A stretch of DNA of 64,000 nt from Verrucomicrobiota bacterium (GTDB taxonomy: Bacteria; Verrucomicrobiota; Verrucomicrobiia; Verrucomicrobiales; Akkermansiaceae), in the NCBI GenBank assembly GCA_017301995.1, contig JAFLEH010000003.1, forward strand, positions 186,001 through 250,000, in the 5' to 3' direction. Numbering within the stretch: the first letter of the stretch is position 1; each line of letters starts with the position of its first letter. This document shows positions 9,862-18,909 of the stretch, one piece after another. Made by a program: the position numbers and the translations under genes. The notes under the pieces were generated by a model that did not search any database, was not told where the DNA came from, and saw only the letters and a program-made list of their open reading frames with translations.

Positions 9862-12690
9862 CTATTTGGGAGGGAGGGATTTGGATTCATCCCCCACCGG
9901 AATATCGGTGGGAATGACCACATCGGCTCGGCGGGCGGGCGGAATGACCGTCAGGTTTTCCAACTTCCCGCGGCGGTAACGACCTTCCAAGACCGTTTGT
10001 CCGGGGGCGTGCAGCTTGAAATCGACATTCCAACCGCGCGGCCAGGCCGGCAACAGATGGATTTTGCCCGCGTGGTCGTCGCCGGCGGCCGGCTCGGCCT
10101 GCATGAGCATCGCCTGGAACGCTTTCATCAGCACGCCGCCATGGTCCTGGTCGGGAGTCCAGTCGAAGTTGGGTCCCCAGAAGGCGGGGAAGCGGGAGTT
10201 CTTGTCGTGAGTGCGGGCGCGGGTCACGACCGCCTTGCGGGCTTGGTCGGTTAGACCGAGGTAAGCCATGAAGATGTCGGCCTGCGACCAACCGTTGGCC
10301 ACCCTGCTCCAGCGGTGTTCCAACGCGTTGACCGCCAGGTCGGCGTTGTCCCGGTTGAAGCTGGCCAGACGGAACGGGAACACGCAGTAAAGCTCCGGGT
10401 TCTCCATATTGGCCCGCTTGTCGAAGCGTTCGGCGGGAGCGAATGCGGTCTTGCCGCCAATCTCGCGGGTGGGAAGAGGCGGGAGTTTCTGTTGGAAATC
10501 CTTCCAGAACGCGCGGCGGCCGGCGTCTGTTAGCTCATCCGGCAGAGCGAGCAGCCGGCGGGTGACGGCGGTGATCCCGGCGAGTTCGGGCATCGGGTTG
10601 GTGGTGTCAAGCCAGGTTTCAAGGGCCTGGGACGGATGCATGACGAGTTTGCCACGATCATCCACCTGATAGTGCTCGGCAAAGAACCGCAGCACCGCAT
10701 CGGCGAGCGGCAGCACCTTGTCGCGCAGAAAGGCGGTGTCGCCGGTGTGCTCGTGGTAATCCAGAGCCATGAACACCAGTTCCGGGCCGCACACCCACTC
10801 CCACTTGTGACCCTTGTGGGTTTGCAGTTTGTCCGCGCGCTCGGTGGCAGGCGTCCAGCCATAAACCTCATTGAACACATCGCCCCAATGGTGGACGCAC
10901 TCGATATAACAAGCTCCGCCGTGGCCGAAGTAATGTTTCGTGCGGTAGAGGTTGAGCGGGAGAAAACGGTCGATGTATTGGGCAAACAGGGGCCCCATCA
11001 GGTCCGTGTCGCCGCTGGCGCAGAGGCTGGCATATGGCAGGCGGGTGTTCTGCCACCAATAGCCCGGCCCCCACTGGCGGTAATCCGCGTCGCCCGGCCT
11101 GCCCTCGGCAGGCACGGTGAAGATCGAACCGTTGAACTTGATCGGATAGGTGCCGCGCCCGGCGCAGATCGTCAGATAGCGTTGCAACGCGTAGCCGCGT
11201 GTGACGACCTGGGCATCATCGGGCGAATCGCCTGTGCCTTCGGCGAGAAGTTGACCGTTCAGATAGAGACGCGGTGGTTCCGGGGACGGAGGAACGACGG
11301 CGGCAACATGCGTCCATTGACCCGCGGCGAGGCGGCATGCGCCGCGCAGCGTCGTCCGGTCGAAGATCAGCCGCAGGCCACCGTAGGTGTCAAACAGTAT
11401 CCCGTCGCCGGTGCCGCCGGTGATTTTGTCGATAATCCGGCCTCCGCCCGCACCGTCGCGGGTCGGTTTGACCCACGCTTCCACTGTTAGTCCGCTGTCA
11501 AACTTCCATCCGGCGGATCCGTTGATCGGCCCGGCCGGCGGGGCGACCCGGGAAAGCCGTACGCCCTGGGCAGCCGCCACAGCCTGGTCCTGGGGATTTC
11601 GGCAAAGCGCGGCGATTTCCGAAGGTTCGAGGGCTCGCCCGATCACGCTGATCCTGCCGAGATCCGCCGCGAGCCGGCTGCCGCCGGTCTGATCGGTCCC
11701 GACACGCAGCGGATGCCCGTTGGCGGGAATGCGCGTGCCGGATTCGTTCGCATCCTCACTGGCGACGATCCAACTGCGGTTCCAGCGTTCCGCCCACCAC
11801 GCTTCGTGCGCCTTTCGGCGGGTCTCGAACGGGATCCGGGAAACCTTGGTGACATGTCCGTCCATCCGGGCCAGCCACTCCGGCCCGGTCGCCGGATGCA
11901 GGGTATCGGTGAAGACGGAAAACCGGTGGCGTTTGCCGGTTGGTGACCGGAGGTGCGTGTCATCGATGCGGACGCCCGCATCGGCGGTGACCAGTGCGCC
12001 GAAGGTACGGTGGAGCAGCGGATCCTCGCGGGGGAAACCGGCCATGTCCTGAAGCTCCGCATGTTCGCGAGGGCCGATGGAGAATCGGTTCCGATGATAC
12101 CATCCGACACGGCCGGTCAGCCCCGCCAGGATCGTGTCCGGCTGGACGATGGTCGGCGCGCTCTGGGCACCCGGCTTGCGGCGGTCGCAGAGCACATCGC
12201 TGACATCCACGCCGGACAGCGTCGTCGGCGTGGTGCGCCACAGTTCGATGGAGGCGGTGGCCGTGCGCGGCACCGGCGAATCGATGGTGGCATGGATGAC
12301 CGGATGGTTGGCATCGACCCAGAGATCGAGGGCGACGGAATCCTTGCCCTTCCCGAAGCGCACCTCCATGGTGGCGTCGGTTAGAGAGAGCGTTTGCCCG
12401 AAGGAATCAAGCGGTGGCGGCGGGTCGAGAACGATGCGGATCTTGCCGACCTTGAGCAGGCGCGAGTATTCGTCCCATGTGTCGGTGCGGCCGATATAGA
12501 ACTCGAGTTCGCCGGCGGGATTGATCCAGGCGTTGGTCGAAATGGCACCGTTGCCCAGCGGCATCGATCCGTGGTGGTCCTTGCTCGGAGAATCCCAGAC
12601 GACGCTGCAGGGATCGGGAAATGCCGGAAGAGCCGGGGTTGGGAAGGCAACCGTGGCGAAAAGGACGATGAATCGTCGGGAAGGTATCAT
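9862..12690 (-). CDS. GH95-like (DUF5703) glycoside hydrolase with LamG insertion, secreted
   Basis: This 942-aa protein starts with a signal peptide (RRFIVLFATVAFPTPALP) and a DUF5703-type N-terminal beta-sandwich (SMPLGNGAISTNAWINPAGE). A LamG/concanavalin-like domain is inserted at about 320-480 (GSAGWKFDSGLTVEAWVKP, WTHVAAVVPPSPEPPRLYLN). The rest is an (alpha/alpha)6-barrel of the GH95 kind, with the signature NMENPELYCVFPFRLASF and a C-terminal LLPAWPRGW motif. GH95 members are alpha-L-fucosidases or alpha-L-galactosidases; DUF5703 relatives are mostly uncharacterised, so the substrate is open. The LamG insert probably binds sugar. A related enzyme is at 14118-18029. Confidence 0.75.
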   Translation of the reverse strand: MIPSRRFIVLFATVAFPTPALPAFPDPCSVVWDSPSKDHHGSMPLGNGAISTNAWINPAGELEFYIGRTDTWDEYSRLLKVGKIRIVLDPPPPLDSFGQTLSLTDATMEVRFGKGKDSVALDLWVDANHPVIHATIDSPVPRTATASIELWRTTPTTLSGVDVSDVLCDRRKPGAQSAPTIVQPDTILAGLTGRVGWYHRNRFSIGPREHAELQDMAGFPREDPLLHRTFGALVTADAGVRIDDTHLRSPTGKRHRFSVFTDTLHPATGPEWLARMDGHVTKVSRIPFETRRKAHEAWWAERWNRSWIVASEDANESGTRIPANGHPLRVGTDQTGGSRLAADLGRISVIGRALEPSEIAALCRNPQDQAVAAAQGVRLSRVAPPAGPINGSAGWKFDSGLTVEAWVKPTRDGAGGGRIIDKITGGTGDGILFDTYGGLRLIFDRTTLRGACRLAAGQWTHVAAVVPPSPEPPRLYLNGQLLAEGTGDSPDDAQVVTRGYALQRYLTICAGRGTYPIKFNGSIFTVPAEGRPGDADYRQWGPGYWWQNTRLPYASLCASGDTDLMGPLFAQYIDRFLPLNLYRTKHYFGHGGACYIECVHHWGDVFNEVYGWTPATERADKLQTHKGHKWEWVCGPELVFMALDYHEHTGDTAFLRDKVLPLADAVLRFFAEHYQVDDRGKLVMHPSQALETWLDTTNPMPELAGITAVTRRLLALPDELTDAGRRAFWKDFQQKLPPLPTREIGGKTAFAPAERFDKRANMENPELYCVFPFRLASFNRDNADLAVNALEHRWSRVANGWSQADIFMAYLGLTDQARKAVVTRARTHDKNSRFPAFWGPNFDWTPDQDHGGVLMKAFQAMLMQAEPAAGDDHAGKIHLLPAWPRGWNVDFKLHAPGQTVLEGRYRRGKLENLTVIPPARRADVVIPTDIPVGDESKSLPPK

Positions 12691-13050
12691 ATCAGTTCAT
12701 TGGCCACCGTCGCACACCACACCACCATGAGGAGAGCAAAGCCAAGCGGATCCGCGCCGGGGCGTCGTCGGCGCGCGCGGGGACGCGGATGCCGGCGGCA
12801 TTGACGGCAAGGATTGGCCTCCTTGGAACGGATCGCACGATTTTGATGTTGGAATGTGGTGGATTGTGTCGCGGGAGACTGGCCAAATGGGCGGATGTCG
12901 TGTCAATCCGATTCCGAATCGGTTAGGATCGGATGACCTTGGAGTGACCGCCGCGGGCCACCGGATGCCAAAACGGATGCGGTAATCGCTTCGACACGCG
13001 GTGTTCGCCGGCAAATCATCATGGGGGTCATGGGTTTCCCTGGCGGAGGA
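12691..13050. other. intergenic region (360 bp) with a 15-bp inverted repeat
   Basis: No reading frame here looks real. The one clear structure is the inverted repeat CCGATTC-C-GAATCGG at 12908-12922, which could be an operator for the gene starting at 12690 or part of the 3' end of the 13051 transcript. It has no T-run. Confidence 0.4.
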
Positions 13051-14121
13051 TCACTTCCTCCGGCGGCGCAGGGATCCCGCCACCAACACGCTGGCAAGGA
13101 TGGCCGGTGTTCCGGGCTCGGGGACCACCAAACGCTCCAAGCGGACCGAGTCGGCGATCAGGGTGTTGCCACCACCGAGCGGGTCTTGGAGTTTCACCGT
13201 CAGCGACCCGCCGGTCACATTCACCGTGAACAGATCGTCCCAGGCCACATCCTCAAAATAGTCGTCGCTGGGACTGATCGTCTGGTCGATGTCGATGGTG
13301 GGGCCGCCATCCACGAAATACCGGGCGTTGGCCGGACGGGCGCCACCCGGTGTCCAGGTGGCGGAAACCCTGTAGGTTCCGTCGGGCAACCCGCCGAAAG
13401 CATAACTCGCGGCCGCGCCGTCAGCCGTCGCGTATTGGATGGATTGGCGATGGTCGTTCAGATCGCCGCTCCAACTGGCAAACGATCCGCCGGTGACGGA
13501 AAAAGTGCCGTTGTTGTACGCGGGGTTCTCGCTGTCGATGACATAGACTCCGAGCACATCGGAGCGGACGGACTCCAGGCGGAAGGCATCCGCGATCAGG
13601 GTGCCCGATGGCGCGGACACGGTGGCTGTCAGACTCCCGCCATTGATTTCGAAGGCGGTGTTGGAGAGTCGCGTGTAGTAAAGCACGGAGTCCGAACCGG
13701 CGGTGGGCTCGCGGGAGAAATCCGCGTAGGTCGCGGTCAATTGGCTAACCGGCCCGAGCGTGCCGATGCCATTGTTGACGGCGTAGGAAACCGCCGTGGG
13801 GCGGGTTCCGCCGGGGGTGTAGCTGGCGGACAGGAGGTACCGCCCCGCCGCGATTCCGGAGGCGGTCCAGGTGGCCGTGCTGGTGGCAGGGCTGTTGCTG
13901 TAGCGGTAGTTGGTCCCTTGCTGGCCCTCGCTTCCCCAAGTGTTCCACGAGCCGGTTTCGGAATAGCCGGAATCGCTGTTGTCAATGGTGATAACCGCCG
14001 CGGATGCCGGCAAAAGGCCGGTTGCGGCGACGGACGCAATGGCAATCATGCGATTGCCGGTTGTTCTTGGTCGTCTTTTCATGGTTTTGTATTCGATTGG
14101 GATGGATTGGTTAGGGGTCAT
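13051..14121 (-). CDS. PEP-CTERM protein with two golvesin-like domains (paralogue)
   Basis: This 356-aa protein is built like the one at 6382-7416: signal peptide, IDNSDSGYSETGSWNTWGS, a second domain starting VIDSENPAYNNGTFSVTG, repeated G-Y-R/G-T-Y-R-V motifs, then a PEP-CTERM tail (VVPEPGTPAILAS, hydrophobic helix, RRRRK). Both domains look like the golvesin C-terminal fold, so polysaccharide binding at the cell surface is a reasonable guess. The start ATG overlaps the TGA of the GH95-like gene (ATGA), making it the last of three translationally coupled genes. Confidence 0.88.
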   Translation of the reverse strand: MTPNQSIPIEYKTMKRRPRTTGNRMIAIASVAATGLLPASAAVITIDNSDSGYSETGSWNTWGSEGQQGTNYRYSNSPATSTATWTASGIAAGRYLLSASYTPGGTRPTAVSYAVNNGIGTLGPVSQLTATYADFSREPTAGSDSVLYYTRLSNTAFEINGGSLTATVSAPSGTLIADAFRLESVRSDVLGVYVIDSENPAYNNGTFSVTGGSFASWSGDLNDHRQSIQYATADGAAASYAFGGLPDGTYRVSATWTPGGARPANARYFVDGGPTIDIDQTISPSDDYFEDVAWDDLFTVNVTGGSLTVKLQDPLGGGNTLIADSVRLERLVVPEPGTPAILASVLVAGSLRRRRK

Positions 14122-17100
14122 GGGCCGGTTCCCGCGTCGATCCGGACTCTGGCGATGGAGCCGGTGAAACGCGAGCCGCCGTTTAGGTCGGCGCCGATTG
14201 ACAGGTGCAATGTATCGGAACTGAGATTGAGCAGATCTCCGGACACCGGGATGACTTCGGGCGTGCCGTTGATGGTGATGGTCACGGATTGGCCGGCCCG
14301 GTAAGTGACCGCCACCGTCGCCCAGGTGTCGAGGGGCAGAGCCACGCCGCTGGTCGCGACCTGGCCGGAGCAGATGAAGCGGACCTTGTTAGCTGGCGTT
14401 AGATCCACCAGAAAACCGGGATCGCAGTTGGAGCCTGGCACGCAGTAGTCCACCAGGCGGCGGTAGCCGGATGCGGTGTTCGCCTTGACATCGAAGCGGA
14501 TCGTCGCGCCGAGGTCGCTGCCGAGATTGCCGAGAACGCCGGTTTTGAGAAAGCCGGATGCGAGCGAAAGGCCCGTGCCGCCGGGCAAGGTGTTGTCCAC
14601 GCTTACGGTTCCCTGGGCCTGTAGGTTGGTGTTGGCGACCGAGCCGGTGTTGGTCAGGCCGCCGCCGGTGTTTTCAAGCGTCCAATCGAAAAGGTGTGGA
14701 TTGGCGAAACCGAAGGTATCGCCCGGCGATTTGCCGAGGGTGCGGCTGCCCAGTTTGCGTGGTCCGTTGTTGGGAAAATCTCCGGGCGGCGAGAAGGTGA
14801 GCGAGGCGTGGGGGGCGCTGGCGCGCTCGATCAGCAGGCGGTGGCCGGCTACGGCCGCCACGGTTGCGGTGGCGCCGTTGTTTTGATAGAGCACGGCATT
14901 AGCGGATAGATCGCGCACCCTGAACACCTCGCCCGGCCACGGATTGCGGATGCGCATGGCGGGATTGGCCGATCCAAGGCTCACGCTGGCGGCCTGGAGC
15001 ACCCCGGCCACGACCTCGACCGCCACCCGGTGTCCGCCCTCGCAGGGCAGCCAGGCGACGGCTTCCCAGTCCGCCGGCCAGGCGTTGGCCAGGCGCAGCA
15101 GCCCGTCGTGGTTCTGGACCAGCGCCTCGTGGGCTCCGAGCGTTTGCACGGCGGTGAACTCGGTCTGCACATCGGCGGCACCGCCGCTGTAGCTGGTCAG
15201 GCCCTGCGGATAGATCATGAACCGTGAGATTCCGGCCAACAGCGCCTCCCGATAGATATCGCGGCGTCCCATCCGCGCCGCCTGGACCACGGTCGGGTGC
15301 CAGTCGTACACCTCGCGGTAAACGCGGGTGTCGAGCGTGTTGTTAGCCAATGTGACCCACGCGGGATCGCTGGCGTCGGAGATGTGGTTGGCGGGCCAGA
15401 TCGCGTCGAGGTCCGGGTTTTCCGCGTTGTGGCCGGAGCTGCGCGTGGCGGCGCTGAAGGCGATGGCGCCGACCGACTGGCCGCTCGCCGGATGGGTGCG
15501 GGTGGTGGTTGGCACCTCCGGCAGTTTTCCGACCAGATCGTCCAGTTTGTCAACGAGCTGGGAATCGCCGCGGCGCTGGGCGAGGTCGAGCACCACGGGC
15601 AGCAGGTAACGGATGCCGGCCACATCCGGCGTGTCATCATCGTCATCCCAGTTGTTTTCGCGCGAGTTGACTCCGAGGTAGTGGTAAAGCCCGTCGCCAC
15701 CCAAGCCTCCCCCCGTCAGCAGCGAGCGGTGGAAGAGCATTCCCTCGCGGACCAGCGGCCAATAGGTGTCGAGAAAGGCCTCGTCCCGCCGGAAATCGTA
15801 TTCCGTTAGAATAGCTCCCACCATTTCGAGCGTGGTGCTCATCATCCGCGAGGTGTACCAGCGGGTTCCCGGCGGCGCGATATTCATGGTTCCCCATGTT
15901 TGCGAGATCAGGAACGAGCCGGCGGATCCCGGTTGGCCATCGACGTACTCGGGATAACCGGCGCCTTCGTAGCCCGGGAAAGTGTCCTGCACATGTTGCT
16001 TGAGCGCGGGCAGCCAGCCGTTCAGCCAATCCCAGGTGCCTTGGTTGCCGCGCCAGAGCCCGGAGGCAATATTGGCGTGGTTGATCGGACGGAGGTTTTG
16101 GTACCAATGGTTGCGGTTGAACAGGCCGACCGGATTCCAACAAAACAGCCGGGTTTCTCCGCCGCCGACCGCCGGCAGCGGCGTGAGCGCGGCCGAGATC
16201 CGCAGATAGGTGTCCAGGGCCAGCATTTGTTCGATGTAGCGGCCGCTGCCATCCGCGGATGTCAGGCGGATCATCGCGGTGTCGTTCCAATTCGCGCCAA
16301 AGGCGGCCGATTGGGCGCCCATCAGCGTGGCAAGCGCATCCCCCGAGAGCGAAGGCACCGCGGTCACGGCGGCGAGCGCTTCGGATTTCAGAGTCGCTGT
16401 GTTGACCGGACTTCCGGTCCACAATTTCACCGGGATCACCAGACGGTAGCTGCCGTCGGCGTTCGGCTTGAATGTCACCCGGGACCCGTTGCCGTCGGCG
16501 GCGGCCACCACCTCGCGTCCCACCGCGCGAACGGCGAAGAACTGGGTGGCGCGGAATCCCGGATAGGATGCGCCCGTCGCATCCCCGCCGGCAATGGCGA
16601 CGCAGTCCGCGCCGGTGGTTTCGTTGGCGGGCGGGTTGCCTGCCAACGCGTAGTATGGGGTAATGGGTTCCGCCGCGCCGCCATGGCCGGCACCGCCCGG
16701 AAAGGTGGTTAGACGGACGGTCACCGGCGTTTCCGGATCGGCTCCGCGGACATCGATCACCAGTTCCTCGCCACCCCACCGGAAGAACGAGGTCACGATG
16801 AAACCGTCGCCGGTTTGGGTGAAAATGCCGTCGCGGAGGGAAAGGACACCCTGATAATCCTGAGCCGCCGTCATCCCCGCAAGCTGGGGAATCTCGATCT
16901 TGCCGAGACCGGACAGGGCCGGGACGCCTTCGGGGCGGTTGATCTGCGCGGTTAGACCTCCGAGCGGATCGATCCACATGGCAGCGCCCACCCTGCCGCT
17001 GCCGAGCGGGATTGCCTCGGTCTTGCGAAACGGCGGCGACTGATAGACGAGGCTGTTGCGGGCCAGCCAGGCCGCGCGGTCGAACCGGAGGTCTCCGTCG

Positions 17101-18029
17101 GCGGCGATCGCGGTAAACCCCGCCCGGGAGATCGGCGCGGGTCCGTTGCCAACCCGATAGAATCGCCTGGGTTCCGTGACCGCTCCGGTGTCAACCCAAC
17201 TGGTGGTCTCCCCGGCTGCCATGATTTCCGGATCCAAGGTTTGCCAGACATTGAGGTCTCCGCTGCCTTCGAGGTGATAGACCGAGCCGTTCCGCGACGA
17301 CCATGAGAGGATCATCCCGCCGGTTGTTGGGTCGCGTTCGGGTGCGGCAAGCACCACGGGCGCGCTCCCGACCTCATAGCGGAATGTCGGTCCCTGATAT
17401 TTGACGCCGGTGCCGTCCGGAGTGGCGGGCACCGCTCCCGCGGCCCCGTAACGGGATGCGAGATGCGTGATTTCCGGGGCGATGGCCACATTGGTCGGCA
17501 CATTGATATAGGCACGGCTGGGACTGCCGCCGAAGCCTTCGCTGGCGATCACATAGGTGGTGCCTGGCGCAAGCGCGACCGGCGCGGCCGGCGACTGGAA
17601 AAACACCCGCCAGCCCCAGGGAGCGATGCCGGATAGGGACGACGCGGTGCCGGCCGTGAACAGGCGCTCGGCCAGCAGCGTGGCGTCGCTCAGATTTCCG
17701 TTAGGGTCGTTGAGGCGGTAGAGCCGGGTTTTCAATTGCGCGCTGTCGAGCGGTTCGTTCGAGTTGGTGGTGATCCCGAGTTCGGTGACCGTGACCGGCG
17801 TGTTGACGGTGAACACCAACCCGACGCTTCCGGTGTAGCCGCTGAAGGAACCGCTGGTGTTGGCCGCAGGATTGTAGGCGATTGACGGTGCCGCTGCCAA
17901 AGGCTGGAGGGATACCGAGAGGGCGGCGGCTAACAACGCACGGTGTTTGCCAAATTCGGAGAACACCGGACCCGGGCTCGGCAGCGGTTGAAGAGCGCCC
18001 ATCAGGCGTTGTTTGAAAACGGCAATCAT
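14118..18029 (-). CDS. secreted GH95-like hydrolase with DUF4082-like and LamG modules
   Basis: This 1303-aa protein has in order a signal region (residues about 28-46), a DUF4082-like beta-sandwich (about 47-205, ending SRYGAAGAVPATPDG...GPTFRYE), a short beta domain common in Verrucomicrobia (SWSSRNGSVYHLEGSGDLNV), a GH95/DUF5703-like core (about 300-1070) with GSGRVGAAMWIDPLGG, NPVGLFNRNHWYQNLRPINH and the barrel signature NAENPDLDAIWPANHIS, and a C-terminal LamG domain (about 1150-1303). It overlaps the protease gene upstream and the PEP-CTERM gene downstream by 4 bp each. There is no PEP-CTERM tail, so it is probably secreted or held by a partner. Catalysis is not confirmed; DUF5703 proteins are little studied. 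Confidence 0.75.
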   Translation of the reverse strand: MIAVFKQRLMGALQPLPSPGPVFSEFGKHRALLAAALSVSLQPLAAAPSIAYNPAANTSGSFSGYTGSVGLVFTVNTPVTVTELGITTNSNEPLDSAQLKTRLYRLNDPNGNLSDATLLAERLFTAGTASSLSGIAPWGWRVFFQSPAAPVALAPGTTYVIASEGFGGSPSRAYINVPTNVAIAPEITHLASRYGAAGAVPATPDGTGVKYQGPTFRYEVGSAPVVLAAPERDPTTGGMILSWSSRNGSVYHLEGSGDLNVWQTLDPEIMAAGETTSWVDTGAVTEPRRFYRVGNGPAPISRAGFTAIAADGDLRFDRAAWLARNSLVYQSPPFRKTEAIPLGSGRVGAAMWIDPLGGLTAQINRPEGVPALSGLGKIEIPQLAGMTAAQDYQGVLSLRDGIFTQTGDGFIVTSFFRWGGEELVIDVRGADPETPVTVRLTTFPGGAGHGGAAEPITPYYALAGNPPANETTGADCVAIAGGDATGASYPGFRATQFFAVRAVGREVVAAADGNGSRVTFKPNADGSYRLVIPVKLWTGSPVNTATLKSEALAAVTAVPSLSGDALATLMGAQSAAFGANWNDTAMIRLTSADGSGRYIEQMLALDTYLRISAALTPLPAVGGGETRLFCWNPVGLFNRNHWYQNLRPINHANIASGLWRGNQGTWDWLNGWLPALKQHVQDTFPGYEGAGYPEYVDGQPGSAGSFLISQTWGTMNIAPPGTRWYTSRMMSTTLEMVGAILTEYDFRRDEAFLDTYWPLVREGMLFHRSLLTGGGLGGDGLYHYLGVNSRENNWDDDDDTPDVAGIRYLLPVVLDLAQRRGDSQLVDKLDDLVGKLPEVPTTTRTHPASGQSVGAIAFSAATRSSGHNAENPDLDAIWPANHISDASDPAWVTLANNTLDTRVYREVYDWHPTVVQAARMGRRDIYREALLAGISRFMIYPQGLTSYSGGAADVQTEFTAVQTLGAHEALVQNHDGLLRLANAWPADWEAVAWLPCEGGHRVAVEVVAGVLQAASVSLGSANPAMRIRNPWPGEVFRVRDLSANAVLYQNNGATATVAAVAGHRLLIERASAPHASLTFSPPGDFPNNGPRKLGSRTLGKSPGDTFGFANPHLFDWTLENTGGGLTNTGSVANTNLQAQGTVSVDNTLPGGTGLSLASGFLKTGVLGNLGSDLGATIRFDVKANTASGYRRLVDYCVPGSNCDPGFLVDLTPANKVRFICSGQVATSGVALPLDTWATVAVTYRAGQSVTITINGTPEVIPVSGDLLNLSSDTLHLSIGADLNGGSRFTGSIARVRIDAGTGP

Positions 18030-18859
18030 TTAGGGGAATTCTCCGTCGATTCGGGAGTGGTGCCGTCGCCATGCTCCGGCTTGTCAGGTTGTGTCTGTTT
18101 CGCCATCGCTTGCGCGGGCGTGGCCCAGATGATCCGGTCCTCGCCCAGTGAGTTGACGGTTTGTTCGATCCATTGGCAAACCCGCCCGACCTGGGGGACG
18201 CGCCCGGTCCCATGGGTCACGCCAACGAGCACATCGCCGACCAGCGGCGAGTGGATCACCCAAGGACCGCCGCTGGTGCCGGCCTTGCCTTCGCGCCGCT
18301 CCTTGGTGATGTAGAACCGCTCCCCTCCGGATTTTTGGGAGACCCGCGCCGGAATCTCCTCCCATACGCCGTTGCCGGCGACCTTCGCGAGTTGATAGGG
18401 CGGTTGGCCTTTCCTGCTGACGGGAAATCCGTCCTTCAACAACAAGAGCGGCTTTCTTCCTTCGATCGCGGCCTTGAACCGCACCAGCGCGAAATCGGTC
18501 GCCCCATGCCGGATCACCTTGTCGGAGGTGATTGTCACCCTTTTGCCATCCTCATTCACATAGGTCATGCCCACCGTATCGCCCCGCTTCGATGAGATGC
18601 AATGGGAGGCAGTTAGAACCCAATGCGGCGCGATCACGACGCCCTTGCCGCCGCCGATGTTCACGCTCAGATCGCGGCGCGGATCCTTGGAAAACGGGTT
18701 TTTCTCCGGATCGACGATGCGGAACTCCATGGCGGCCTTGGCCGGTGCCGCTGGATTGTCAGGCACCTCATTGGCGGGGCCGGATTCCGCCTGATCGGCC
18801 GCACGCAAGCCTGCCGCCATGACGCTGGCGGTTATCACATATCTCAAAATCGCTTTCAT
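18026..18859 (-). CDS. trypsin-like (S1 family) serine protease, exported
   Basis: All three catalytic residues are visible: His in VLTASHC, Asp in TDFALVRF, Ser in AGTSGGPWVI. I start at the ATG at 18859 (277 aa), because it is preceded by GGAG and followed directly by a signal peptide (MKAILRYVITASVMAAG); an ATG six codons upstream (18877) is also in frame. The mature protein would act in the periplasm or outside. Its stop overlaps the start of the GH95-like gene (ATGA), so protease and hydrolase are made together. Processing of surface proteins from this locus is a possible role (inference). Confidence 0.88.
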   Translation of the reverse strand: MKAILRYVITASVMAAGLRAADQAESGPANEVPDNPAAPAKAAMEFRIVDPEKNPFSKDPRRDLSVNIGGGKGVVIAPHWVLTASHCISSKRGDTVGMTYVNEDGKRVTITSDKVIRHGATDFALVRFKAAIEGRKPLLLLKDGFPVSRKGQPPYQLAKVAGNGVWEEIPARVSQKSGGERFYITKERREGKAGTSGGPWVIHSPLVGDVLVGVTHGTGRVPQVGRVCQWIEQTVNSLGEDRIIWATPAQAMAKQTQPDKPEHGDGTTPESTENSPK

Positions 18860-18909
18860 GGCGGGGTTGCGCTCCATTCGGATGTCGGATCATCTTTTCA
18901 CAAACCTCA

